NCBI GenBank assembly: GCA_019359595.1
Contig: JAHHGZ010000007.1
Coordinates: forward strand, 124,001 to 188,000
Direction of reading: 5' to 3'
Length of the DNA stretch: 64,000 nucleotides
Source of the DNA: Cyanomargarita calcarea GSE-NOS-MK-12-04C
GTDB taxonomy: Bacteria; Cyanobacteriota; Cyanobacteriia; Cyanobacteriales; Nostocaceae
Each line of letters starts with the position of its first letter. The first letter of the stretch is position 1. The notes beneath the pieces were generated by a model. That model did no database searches. It was given only the letters and a program-made list of their open reading frames with translations, and was not told where the DNA came from. Position numbers and translations under genes: made by a program. Positions 7,208 to 16,250 of this stretch are shown here, in pieces.

Positions 7208-8497
7208 TTAGTTATTCGTTAATACGAGGGGTTTGACTTGTAAATTTAGGAGAGTTAATTCACCATCCAACATTTGCTGATAAATTGCGACCAATTCATC
7301 ATTTAACTTCGTCATATCGTAGTTTTCTTCTACACGTTTGCGACCAGCTTTACCCATCTTTTGCCAATCTTGGGAATGCTCGATGAGGTAGGTCAATTTT
7401 TGTGCGATCGCATCTGCATCCCGTTCTGGTACTAAGAATCCCGAAATTCCATCTTCGACTAATTCGGGAATTCCACCATGCAATGTACTAATCACAGGTA
7501 AACCCATTGCCATTGCTTCTTTTAATGTGTTGACTGGTGCATCCTGATTACCATCTACACCTGTGACACTGGGAGCAACAAAAATATGACAGGTGTCGAG
7601 AATTTCAACTATTTCTTTTTGCTGTTTCCAGCCTAATAAATTGACAATATGGCTGACATTTAATTCTGTACTCAGTTTCTCGAAATGCTCTTTTAAATCG
7701 CCATCACCAATTACATTATATTCGATGTTTGGGTAAGTTTGGGCAACTTTAGCAACGGCTTTAATTACATATTCAATTCCCTTTTTTTCTACCAAGCGTC
7801 CAGTCGTTGCAACTCTAATTTTTCCATCTTGAGGAAAATAGCGTTCTTGAAAGAAAAACTTACTGCAATCGATTCCTGAACCATGAACGTGAATTTTATT
7901 TGTATCGCAACCTAAAGCAACTGCTTTATTTTTGAAAAACTCGCAGTTTGCCAAGAAAAAATCTGTTTCTTTGAAGAGTTCTTGATAAACTTGCTCTCCC
8001 CATCTGGGTAAAAACTTACTAATATCTGAACCCCGAAAGGTTGAAATTAATTTTCCTTCGGTTAAACCAAGTTGACGGAACCATACTCCAAATACACCCA
8101 ATGTACTAAATTGACAATGGATAATGTCGTATGATTTTCTTTCTAGAAATGGTATGGCTCGATAGAGCATTTTTAATGATTTTGCTTGACTAACGTAACG
8201 AGAAGTATTGAGTAATTGCAAGCATACTGATGGATTTTTAGAGAAATTTTTAAGTAACAAAGCTAAACCTTTAATCCAACGCCATAGCTCATTATTTGGT
8301 CTAGTTGGTGCGTAAATAGTGCGTTCTATGAGGTTATATTTTTCCACTAATGGATGGACTTTAGATATATCATCAGGAGGCCCATCGAGGGAATAAATAT
8401 CCACTTCATGTCCTCGTTCTATCGTTCCCGCAATTTGATTTAAAATAAATGGTTCAGATAAGACGGGAAAATGTGCCACGAAAAATGCTATTTTCAT
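7208..8497 (-). CDS. Glycosyltransferase family 4 (GT-B), tandem copy A
   Basis: The 429-residue protein starts MKIAFFVAHFPVLSEPFIL, typical of GT4 enzymes, and carries the C-terminal donor-site block: TTGRLVEKKGIEYVI, APSVTGVDGNQDAP, and the E-x7-E segment EAMAMGLPVISTLHGG. It is the same length as, and strongly similar to, the next gene upstream (8565-9854), most of all in the C-terminal half. Spacing is 7 bases to the GT2 gene downstream and 67 bases to the paralogue upstream, indicating one operon. Probable cytoplasmic sugar transfer in polysaccharide or glycolipid synthesis. Confidence 0.9.
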   Translation of the reverse strand: MKIAFFVAHFPVLSEPFILNQIAGTIERGHEVDIYSLDGPPDDISKVHPLVEKYNLIERTIYAPTRPNNELWRWIKGLALLLKNFSKNPSVCLQLLNTSRYVSQAKSLKMLYRAIPFLERKSYDIIHCQFSTLGVFGVWFRQLGLTEGKLISTFRGSDISKFLPRWGEQVYQELFKETDFFLANCEFFKNKAVALGCDTNKIHVHGSGIDCSKFFFQERYFPQDGKIRVATTGRLVEKKGIEYVIKAVAKVAQTYPNIEYNVIGDGDLKEHFEKLSTELNVSHIVNLLGWKQQKEIVEILDTCHIFVAPSVTGVDGNQDAPVNTLKEAMAMGLPVISTLHGGIPELVEDGISGFLVPERDADAIAQKLTYLIEHSQDWQKMGKAGRKRVEENYDMTKLNDELVAIYQQMLDGELTLLNLQVKPLVLTNN

Positions 8498-8564
8498 ATG
8501 GTTTAATACTGTGAATTGAATGATTTCTCTACTTTCCTACAATAGTTCAAGGGTGAGGTTGAAT

Positions 8565-9854
8565 TTAAATGCGAGTTAGTTCTCTTGCACTTTCTAGCGT
8601 TTCTTGAGGTAATCCTGCATTCAACATTTGCTGATAAATTGCCACCAATTCATCATTTAATTTGTTCATATCATATTTATCTTCAACACGTGTACGTCCA
8701 GCTTTACCCATTTTTTCCCAATCTTCGGAATGCTGAATTAAATAACTTAGTTTATCGGCAATTGCATTAGCATCTCGTTCCCTAACTAAAAATCCCGAAA
8801 TTCCATCTTGCACTAATTCGGGAATACCACCATGTATGGTACTAATAACAGGTAAACCCATTGCCATTGCTTCTTTCAAAGTATTAACTGGTGCATCTTG
8901 ATTCCCATCCGCAGCAGTCACACTGGGAGCAACAAAAATATGCGAATTATCGAGAATTTCAACTATTTCTTTTTGCTGTTTCCAACCCAATAATTTAACT
9001 ATATTACCAACATTTAATTCCGCGATTAATTTATCGAAATGCTCTTTCAACTCACCATCACCAATAATGTTGTATTCAATATTTGGATGACTTTCTACTA
9101 TTTTAGCAACCGCACGAATGGCATATTCGATTCCTTTTTTCTCTACCAAGCGTCCCGTCGTCGCAATATTCACTCTTCCATTAGCAGGGAAATAACGAGG
9201 TTTGAAGGAGAATTTACGGCAATCTAATCCTGAACCGTGAACAACAAGTCTTGCTGAGTCGCAGCCTAAACTAATTGCCCGATTGCCGAAAAACTCGCAG
9301 TTCGCTAAGAAAAATTCTCCTTCTTTAAAAAGTTGGTCATAAACGTTTGCGCCATTTTCTTGAACGTACTTACTAATATCAATACCGCGAAATGTTGTAA
9401 TTAACTTACCTTGAATGATTCCAGCATCACGGTAAGCAAGGGCAATCGGTGCTAAGGTTCCAAATTGACAGTGAATAATATCGTATGCACCATCTTGAAG
9501 TAGGGATACAGTTCTGTAAAAAGTTTTTAATGTTGCTACTTCCGAACCATATTTTTGGGAATTGAAAAGCTGTAGTGTTTTCAAAGAACCTTTATCTACA
9601 TTTTTTAACAGTAAACCCAACCCTTTTAAAAAGCGCAAAGCTAGATTTTCTGGTACAGTTGGGGGAAAATGTGTACGTTCTAGAAGTTTATATTCTTCGA
9701 CAACTGGATGCACTTTTCCATTGTAGTTTTTTGGTAACCCGTTAACAGGGTGAATGTGAACATCATGTCCCCGTTCGATTAAGCCAGTAATTTGATTGAG
9801 GATAAATGCTTCTGATAAAACAGGAAAACGCCAAACGATAAATGCAATTTTCAT
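8565..9854 (-). CDS. Glycosyltransferase family 4 (GT-B), tandem copy B
   Basis: This paralogue of 7208-8497 also has 429 residues, starts MKIAFIVWRFPVLSEAFIL, and keeps TTGRLVEKKGIEYAI, APSVTAADGNQDAP and EAMAMGLPVISTIHGG. Differences from copy A are concentrated in the N-terminal, acceptor-binding half, whereas the donor half is nearly the same, so the two probably use the same donor on different acceptors. It is the first gene of the three-gene glycosyltransferase run, with about 316 bases of spacer upstream. Confidence 0.9.
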   Translation of the reverse strand: MKIAFIVWRFPVLSEAFILNQITGLIERGHDVHIHPVNGLPKNYNGKVHPVVEEYKLLERTHFPPTVPENLALRFLKGLGLLLKNVDKGSLKTLQLFNSQKYGSEVATLKTFYRTVSLLQDGAYDIIHCQFGTLAPIALAYRDAGIIQGKLITTFRGIDISKYVQENGANVYDQLFKEGEFFLANCEFFGNRAISLGCDSARLVVHGSGLDCRKFSFKPRYFPANGRVNIATTGRLVEKKGIEYAIRAVAKIVESHPNIEYNIIGDGELKEHFDKLIAELNVGNIVKLLGWKQQKEIVEILDNSHIFVAPSVTAADGNQDAPVNTLKEAMAMGLPVISTIHGGIPELVQDGISGFLVRERDANAIADKLSYLIQHSEDWEKMGKAGRTRVEDKYDMNKLNDELVAIYQQMLNAGLPQETLESARELTRI

Positions 9855-10170
9855 TGTTTATTTGTCCTTAGTTATATTATGTTCGTATACTGACATCTTG
9901 TACTAACTAGATTGTCAAGTCCGTCAGTCATATCGAATCCGTTTACATCGGAATTATTTATTCTTCCTCTAAGTCCGCGTTCATCTGTGTTTTACCCTAC
10001 AAGAAGGCGTACCGATGGAAGGCGTATCCCTAACGGGACGCTTGCGACTTAGCGCCTACTGCGGTTAATTTATCATTCCGATGCTACCGGATTTGATATC
10101 AGCCAAGACCTATAAGTCCCTGTCTAATAGCTCAATTCTTCTGAAAGAGGACTATTCAAACATCATATCT
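9855..10170. other. Spacer with common cyanobacterial repeat phrases
   Basis: About 316 bases between two minus-strand genes. It holds the spacer phrase GCGCCTACTGCGGTTAAT and a TGTCTAATAGC repeat (next entry). No gene, and no clear promoter, is seen; the promoter of the GT operon should lie here. Confidence 0.5.
10119..10160 (+). repeat. TGTCTAATAGC repeat, copy 2
   Basis: CCTGTCTAATAGCTCAATTC continues with TTCTGAAAGAGGACTATTCA. It is the closest relative of copy 1 at 5879-5920. Confidence 0.6.
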
Positions 10171-11415
10171 TTATGTCAATTTTTCACTGAAAAACGACAA
10201 ATTATCACTAGCTAATGGCTGAAAAATGAACTTATTTTGGTCAATTGATATATTCATTGCTTGCAAAATTGGGGGATGATGAGAACCAGGATATTGAATA
10301 CAACTAATAGTTCCCTGTTTTACCTGCAAGCGCTCAATTTGCTCTAAATTCATACCAATAGCTTGGCAAATTAAATATTTGATAGTTTGTTCCTTTGCCA
10401 TAACTAAACCAGTAGTCATCTTGTCAGGATTTAATGTACTTTTAGCATTAATTACTGTTTGCCACTCCTCTAGATAATCCTCGCGTAATACTTCAAATTG
10501 AAGTGTTTCTGGATGATACTGCAAAATTTTATCGGCAATTTCATCCGAATTACTAGGAACACTACTCAAACTAAATTCGATACTAATTTCTTTGAGTAAT
10601 TCAGCTAAATTCTGAGTTTCTTCTACAGTTGTATTTAAAGTTACTAGCAACAAACGCAAACCTCTACCCCCTTCTTGCGGTTTGGGTAAATATTCCCCCA
10701 CATGGGAACTTAAATTCATTACCTCCAGTTGTCCTGACTCTAAAGAACCATCAGCAAAATTCAACAGGCTGATGCCGCAATTTGATTGTTGAATACAATG
10801 ATAACGGTCAGGAGTTATACCAAGAGCAGTACTAATTAAAGCGCGGTTTGTACCACCATGAGTTACCAGTAGCAGTGTCTTCCCGACATAATGCGGTAAG
10901 ACCTCTTGCCAAAATTCTTGGACTCTTTGGTACAAGCTGAGTACAGGGTAAATACATAAATCCGAACTCTGCTCCAATCCTTCTTCTCCAAGGAAAAGGG
11001 AATCTAACTGGGAGATTGGATTCATCCAAAACTCGTGGGGAGACTGCTTCCAAAAGCGATACTTAAGAGGGAAGTTTTCGCGCACATATTGAAACGCTAA
11101 CCCCTGCCATGCTGGCATATCGGTTTCACGTAACTTGTCGGTAACAAAAATTTCACTTTGGTCAACCTGGGGAGCCATTACTCCTAAAATTTCCCTGGCT
11201 GTTTCCTGCGCTCTTTTCAAAGAGCTAGCATACATTGCGTCAAATGCTAACCCCTCCAAAAAGCTGCCAGTTTTCCGGGCATCGCTGCGTCCTACGTCGG
11301 TTAATACTGATTCATCGCTGCTACCTTGATACAATCCCAAAGCATTGTAAGTACTTTCTCCGTGTCGTACTAAAATCACACGGGTTTGCCTCGATTTCTC
11401 AAGCTTTAACTGCAT
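10171..11415 (-). CDS. Two-domain histidine phosphatase (phosphoglycerate-mutase-like)
   Basis: The N-terminal 210 residues are a histidine phosphatase domain with the RHGESTYNALGLYQG catalytic motif near residue 15 and the second histidine in LLLVTHGGTNRALI. A glycan phosphate or phosphosugar substrate is likely from context. The C-terminal 190 residues keep the late part of the same fold (GTISCIQYPG, PPILQAMN) but have no RHG motif, so they look like a degenerate second copy. I chose ATG 11415: an AGGAG motif lies six bases ahead, whereas the longer frame to 11475 would overlap the upstream gene by 77 bases. Even so it overlaps the ABC transporter stop by 17 bases, indicating translational coupling. 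Confidence 0.85.
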   Translation of the reverse strand: MQLKLEKSRQTRVILVRHGESTYNALGLYQGSSDESVLTDVGRSDARKTGSFLEGLAFDAMYASSLKRAQETAREILGVMAPQVDQSEIFVTDKLRETDMPAWQGLAFQYVRENFPLKYRFWKQSPHEFWMNPISQLDSLFLGEEGLEQSSDLCIYPVLSLYQRVQEFWQEVLPHYVGKTLLLVTHGGTNRALISTALGITPDRYHCIQQSNCGISLLNFADGSLESGQLEVMNLSSHVGEYLPKPQEGGRGLRLLLVTLNTTVEETQNLAELLKEISIEFSLSSVPSNSDEIADKILQYHPETLQFEVLREDYLEEWQTVINAKSTLNPDKMTTGLVMAKEQTIKYLICQAIGMNLEQIERLQVKQGTISCIQYPGSHHPPILQAMNISIDQNKFIFQPLASDNLSFFSEKLT

Positions 11416-13243
11416 ATGCATCTCCTGTTTCATCAACAATGCTTTGCAAGCGGTACAGAGTTGCGTAATGACCACCCAAACCCATTAATTCTTTATGAGT
11501 ACCTTGCTCTAAGATGCTTCCGGACTCAACATAGAGAATCATTTCTGCGTTTTCTACTGCTCTGAGGTTGTGGGAGATGAGAAAAGTTGTACGTCCTTCG
11601 GTCAGCTTTTCCAGCGCTGCGGTGACAATGCGATCGCTTGCGTTGTCTAAACCTGTGGTCGGTTCATCGAGGATGACAATCGGTGCTTGACGGATAGCTG
11701 CACGAGCTAGAGCAATCCTCTGTCGTTGACCTCCTGAAAGTGTACCACCCCGTTCGCTCAATACTGTGTCATAGCCTTGGGGCAATTCCATGATAAATTC
11801 ATGGGCACTGGCAAGACGTGCAGCTTTTTCAACTTCTTTGTCGGTGGCTCCAAGTTTCCCATAAGCAATGTTCTCTCTAACACTGACTGCGAATAAGACG
11901 CTATCTTGCAAAACTACGCTAATTTGCTGCCGGAGTGAATCTAAAGTATATTCCCGGATGTCTTGACCGTCGATTAAAATGCTACCTTTATCAGGGTCAT
12001 ACAGACGGATAATCAAGCTCAAGAGCGTTGATTTCCCACTCCCCGAAGGACCGACAACTGCCACTTGTTGCCCCGGTTGGGCGACAAAGTTAATGTTTTT
12101 TAATATTTCTCTCCCTGCATCGTAGCCAAAGGAGACATTTTCAAACCGGACAGTACCGAAGAAAGGATGTGCCTTTTGTGCCCTTGGTAAGTCCCGCACG
12201 TTGGGTTCATAATCCAACACTTCCACTACCCGTTCCCCAGAAGCTGTAGCTTTAGCGATTTGTCCGATTTGGGTGGAAACTTTCCGAATCGGTTCCAAAG
12301 CATTTCGCAGGTAGGTCATAAACACCAGTAGTTCCCCTGGAGTCAGTTCTTTATGTAACACAACATGGGAACCTCGCCACAACACTACAGCAATAATGAT
12401 TGCCATCAAAATTTGCACAGCCCTTTCCAAAGCTGCCGACAGTCGCAAAGATTCAATAGCTTCATCCAAACTCTTTTGGTTCTGTGCCGAAAAAACACCC
12501 TGTAGCATTTTCTGCAATGACAGGACTTGCACTACCTTAATTGCCCCAATGGTTTCACCCGTTGTTGCTGCTAAAACACCTTCAGAATCACGGTGTTTTT
12601 TCGCAAACTTACGAATCCGGCTAATCATGTTGCTCGTCAACAAGGATAAAATCGGGAAAATCGCGGCTGCAACCAAGGCTAGTTCCCAATTTAACCAAAA
12701 CATAATTGCCAACATCCCCAGCAAAGAGATGACGTTGGTAACTAGAGGTAAGGCCGTTTTGACGGTGACAGTTCGCATCTTCTCAATATCTGCAGTAACG
12801 CGGGTTATCAAGTCACCGCCTTTGGACTTTTGGTGAAAAGATAACGAGAGATGTTGCAAGCGGTCAAAAACGTTAGCGCGTACCTCTGACAATACCCGAA
12901 CTACAGCCAGGGACATCCCGTAGGTACTCATGTAAGCTGCTATGCTCCCTATTCCTGTAATTGCCACAATTGCGATCGCCGATAAAGTTAATAATGCAAT
13001 TGGGTTAAGACCAAAGCTGTTAGGAACTTTTACATTGTTGTGAGCGGGAATGAGGATATGGTCAAAAACATATTTTAAGGGCCAGGGTTCCAGCAAGCGC
13101 AAACCTGTCTCAACTAATAGTGCTACAAAGGAACCAGCAATCAAGACTCTTTGCTCGCGAATATACGGCGAAAATTTCCGTAAAATCAGCATAACCCCTG
13201 GTATAACACCTTTTAATTCTTTTTCTTTGGAGCGCTGACCCAT
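11399..13243 (-). CDS. MsbA-like ABC exporter (fused permease and ATPase)
   Basis: This 614-residue half-transporter has about six membrane spans in residues 30-320 and a C-terminal ATPase with VGPSGSGKST (Walker A), LSGGQRQRIALARA (signature), VILDEPTTGLD (Walker B) and a histidine switch in ISHNLRAVE. The family exports lipids, lipid-linked glycans or peptides as dimers. It sits between two glycosyltransferase genes and a phosphatase on the same strand, so a glycolipid or lipid-linked sugar is the likely cargo. The downstream phosphatase overlaps its 3' end. It is distinct from the hepA-like exporter at 27.5-29.3 kb. Confidence 0.92.
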   Translation of the reverse strand: MGQRSKEKELKGVIPGVMLILRKFSPYIREQRVLIAGSFVALLVETGLRLLEPWPLKYVFDHILIPAHNNVKVPNSFGLNPIALLTLSAIAIVAITGIGSIAAYMSTYGMSLAVVRVLSEVRANVFDRLQHLSLSFHQKSKGGDLITRVTADIEKMRTVTVKTALPLVTNVISLLGMLAIMFWLNWELALVAAAIFPILSLLTSNMISRIRKFAKKHRDSEGVLAATTGETIGAIKVVQVLSLQKMLQGVFSAQNQKSLDEAIESLRLSAALERAVQILMAIIIAVVLWRGSHVVLHKELTPGELLVFMTYLRNALEPIRKVSTQIGQIAKATASGERVVEVLDYEPNVRDLPRAQKAHPFFGTVRFENVSFGYDAGREILKNINFVAQPGQQVAVVGPSGSGKSTLLSLIIRLYDPDKGSILIDGQDIREYTLDSLRQQISVVLQDSVLFAVSVRENIAYGKLGATDKEVEKAARLASAHEFIMELPQGYDTVLSERGGTLSGGQRQRIALARAAIRQAPIVILDEPTTGLDNASDRIVTAALEKLTEGRTTFLISHNLRAVENAEMILYVESGSILEQGTHKELMGLGGHYATLYRLQSIVDETGDAYAVKA

Positions 13244-13266
13244 TAATTATATCCCCCCTTTATTTT

Positions 13267-13294
13267 GAGTTATGAGTTATGAGTTATGAGTTAG
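13267..13294. repeat. Tandem heptamer GAGTTAT (four units)
   Basis: Four GAGTTAT/GAGTTAG units in a row, a short tandem repeat typical of filamentous cyanobacteria. The stop codon and last codons of the glycosyltransferase gene at 13277 lie inside it, so the repeat has reshaped that protein's C-terminus. Similar runs occur at 42543-42570 and 53407-53620. Confidence 0.75.
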
Positions 13295-14506
13295 GAATAA
13301 GGATTTATAAGTTATCCCTGTTTCTCTACTCTCATTTTGTTGATGCAAAAAATCTTTGAGAAAATTGGTTGTGTTCTCAGCACCTTTCAGGTCAAATTTA
13401 TTAACTCCAATGGATTTTTTATTTAAACAATTAATAATTTTTTCAGCCAAATTAGCTGAATTTAAATCTTGAGGATGGATAAAATCAACAATTCCTAATT
13501 TTTCTAACTTAGTAGTCCTGATTAACTGCTCTTTATCTTGATTTTCGTGACCGATGGGGACAACAAGAGCGCGGACACCTGTACTCAGAATATTCATTGT
13601 GGTATTGTATCCACTTAAACTGACAGAAATATCTGCCGTTTTCATGTACGCAATTAGATTGGAAGTAAAGGTTTCGATTTCAATATTGCTTCTGTTCAAA
13701 GCAGCTTTTTTTAATTTGATCACCTTTGATTCTGGCATGAAGGGACCAGTAAATATTTTGATGATGTGAGGGATTTCTTTGTCAAGAATCGAACTAGCTT
13801 CTACAACTGTTTCTAAAAGCTCATGTCCAATTCTCCCACCACCGACACTAACTAATATTTTGGTATCTTCGGGATTTTCCTTACCCCATAATTTCTGAAT
13901 ATTCGCTTCATCGATTATGGGCGATCGCGTAACAAATCCAGTATGTGTAACAATGCTTTTGATGTCTTGATGTCTGGAAAAGCTTTCAGTAAAAGTTTGG
14001 AAATTCGGGTCAGAATGAAACAGTAGCAGGTCAAAATATCGATTCATCAAATAGCAGATACTGTCCTCCTCTTCCGGGTCACTTTCTTTGCCGATAACAT
14101 CACGCAAACTACAAGCAATTTTCGTAGTGGGACTTGTAGATTTGATATGCTCGACCAAAGGAATAAGCTCAAATAAAAGTTTGTGCCTACCAAAAGGGAA
14201 AAACTCGGTAATTAAACAATCAGGTTGTATTCTGTCAAATTCAGAAATCAGTTGGTTTTTCCTGATTTCTTTAACTTCCTCAACACTCAACGCACCATCA
14301 CCAACCGTAAATTTTCCATCTTCTAACCATAATGCCGGAAGTCGGATTAATTCCACTTCAGGAGGCATTTCAAAACCTTCTATCTTCGGACCACCATTGA
14401 TAAAATAGACCTGAAAATCTTTAACCAAACTCCGCACTATTTCCGAACTTCTAACCAAATGCCCCATACCACTTAGGTATTGGCAGTAAAACATAATTTT
14501 TTTCAT
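13277..14506 (-). CDS. MurG/COG4671-like glycosyltransferase
   Basis: The protein (about 409 residues) starts MKKIMFYCQYLSGMGHLVRS, with the GxGHxxR pattern of GT28/COG4671 glycosyltransferases, and has the donor-site region VSVGGGRIG, SLSGYNTTMNILSTGVRALVVP and GHENQDKEQ in its C-terminal half. I chose ATG 14506; a TTG at 14512 would add two residues. It resembles the next gene upstream (14684-15931) in layout, so the two may be ancient paralogues acting in one pathway. It is followed by the ABC exporter 34 bases downstream. Its 3' end falls in a GAGTTAT repeat. Sugar and acceptor unknown. Confidence 0.85.
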   Translation of the reverse strand: MKKIMFYCQYLSGMGHLVRSSEIVRSLVKDFQVYFINGGPKIEGFEMPPEVELIRLPALWLEDGKFTVGDGALSVEEVKEIRKNQLISEFDRIQPDCLITEFFPFGRHKLLFELIPLVEHIKSTSPTTKIACSLRDVIGKESDPEEEDSICYLMNRYFDLLLFHSDPNFQTFTESFSRHQDIKSIVTHTGFVTRSPIIDEANIQKLWGKENPEDTKILVSVGGGRIGHELLETVVEASSILDKEIPHIIKIFTGPFMPESKVIKLKKAALNRSNIEIETFTSNLIAYMKTADISVSLSGYNTTMNILSTGVRALVVPIGHENQDKEQLIRTTKLEKLGIVDFIHPQDLNSANLAEKIINCLNKKSIGVNKFDLKGAENTTNFLKDFLHQQNESRETGITYKSLFLTHNS

Positions 14507-14683
14507 GGACAAATATCAATTATTAGTAACTAATGTTCGTTCGTAGTTTTACATCCCAGTCTATGTTTAATGATAAATAAACTAGCCACAGAGAGCGCAG
14601 ATAACACATTAACAGAAGAAAAGAGTAGTTAAGCAGAAAAAATTTACGATTGCTATAGTCCCGACCTAACTTTAAAAGCCTAA

Positions 14684-15931
14684 TTAACAATAACTAATAA
14701 CTAAGGATGGTACAGAATAAGCTTTTTGATAAAATTTACTAAGTTGACGTTTGCAGCTTGTCTGAGTAAATAGCATACAGATATAATCTTTCACACGAGG
14801 TAACCCGTTCATATCAATATCAAAACAACGGTTTTCCTGTGGTTTTAGCTGACTCAAAAGTTCATCACGTAAATTTTCATGATTAATATCTTCTGGGTGA
14901 ATAGTTTGAAATAAACCCAGTTTTGCCATGCATTCGGCTCTGATTAACTGTTCCTGCGACGGCTTACAGCGTGGTAAAATTACAGCAGGCTTTTCTGCTG
15001 ATAAAATTTCACAAACGGTGTTGTAACCAGCCATTGAAACTACGAGATCAGCAGCCTGCATATAACTCATCAAATCATCTGTAAATTCGCCAATTATCAC
15101 TTGAGAATTATTACCTGCTGCCTCAAAAACTAGTTGTTTCTGCTGTGCTGGCATTTCCGGACCGCAAATTATTAAACTTTTAATTTGGTGTTGTGCTGGC
15201 ATCAGTGCTAAAGCTGACAGATAAGCATCAACTAATTCATAACCATCTTCTCCACCACCCGGAGTGACTAAAATTAGGCGTTCTTCAGGTAATACTTGTA
15301 ACTCTTTTTTGATAAGGTTTGTACTCTTCAAACCTGGTTGACGGCGCATATAGCCGCAGTAGCGGACTTTTTCGGCAAGCGCAGGAGGGAACTTGTATTC
15401 TTTAACAGTATCAAAAACTTCTGGTGTTCCGACTACTAATATTTGGTGATAAAACTTTTCTAAAGCTTCGTAGTAGCCGTTTTTTTGCCACTCAGCGATA
15501 GTTTTTTCCGGAGAGTCGAGAATATCTCGGAGCAATAGAACTATTCTGCTTTCTGGCTGTTTAGTTTGTAAGTAATTGATAGTATCGGTCAGCTCGTTTT
15601 TTAAACCGTAAGGCTTTTTATCTACCAAGAATAAGTCAGGTTGAAAATTAATTGCTGCTGATAAAATAAGCTCCGAACGCAGCTTTACAGTCTCATCAAT
15701 TCCCATACCTAAATATCTAACAGCAACTTCGCCCGTTTCCCCCCGATTCAAGCAGGGAAGTTTAATATAATCAAGTCCCTTCGGCATCCGAAAGCCTTGA
15801 AGCATTGGTGAGCCAGATAGTAATAAAATTGAAAGTTCCGGAATTTCGTTTAGCAGGTGTTCACAAATAGCTAACATTCTGCGAATATTACCTAGTCCAT
15901 ATGCATCGTGGGAATATACCAGAAGTCGCAT
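14684..15931 (-). CDS. COG4671-like glycosyltransferase
   Basis: The 415-residue protein starts MRLLVYSHDAYGLGNIRRML and carries the GT28-like donor region VTPGGGEDGYELV, VVSMAGYNTVCEILSAEKP and PRCKPSQEQLIRAECM. This is the pattern of predicted glycosyltransferases related to MurG. It is the first gene of the run continuing through a second such transferase, the exporter and the phosphatase (15931 down to 10171), with a 177-base gap to the next gene. No membrane span is seen. The role in glycolipid or polysaccharide synthesis is inferred from the family and neighbours. Confidence 0.85.
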   Translation of the reverse strand: MRLLVYSHDAYGLGNIRRMLAICEHLLNEIPELSILLLSGSPMLQGFRMPKGLDYIKLPCLNRGETGEVAVRYLGMGIDETVKLRSELILSAAINFQPDLFLVDKKPYGLKNELTDTINYLQTKQPESRIVLLLRDILDSPEKTIAEWQKNGYYEALEKFYHQILVVGTPEVFDTVKEYKFPPALAEKVRYCGYMRRQPGLKSTNLIKKELQVLPEERLILVTPGGGEDGYELVDAYLSALALMPAQHQIKSLIICGPEMPAQQKQLVFEAAGNNSQVIIGEFTDDLMSYMQAADLVVSMAGYNTVCEILSAEKPAVILPRCKPSQEQLIRAECMAKLGLFQTIHPEDINHENLRDELLSQLKPQENRCFDIDMNGLPRVKDYICMLFTQTSCKRQLSKFYQKAYSVPSLVISYC

Positions 15932-16250
15932 TGTTGATGTCCTTTGTTGTTAATTGTTTACTGTTTCTTGTTGCTTGGTAATTACTTTAGATCCCCCAAC
16001 TCCCCTTACCCTGTACCAATAACGCAACCACGCATCGTTGACATCCTCCTCATATTTCCAACAGCTACATCTGGTTGATGTTTTCCTCCTAATACACAGA
16101 ATGGCTGTTATATATGAGTTCTTAATGAAGTCTTTATGAGAAAAATCTTATGAAAATATTTTAGAGAACTCCACAAAAAAATTATTCCCTAGGGCCGGCG
16201 TCCCCCCTGCCCTACTTTTCTTATTGGATATTATTTTGAATGGAAGTCCC
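15932..16250. other. Spacer between two minus-strand genes
   Basis: About 320 bases without a gene. It should contain the promoter of the glycosyltransferase run and the terminator of the porin gene. A GC-rich block AGGGCCGGCGTCCCCCCTG at about 16190-16210 is the only structured piece I see. Confidence 0.45.

Noticed and set aside
13267-13294. Tandem repeats as a possible CRISPR array
   Set aside because: Heptamer units without spacers, and no cas genes in the window; they are short tandem repeats.
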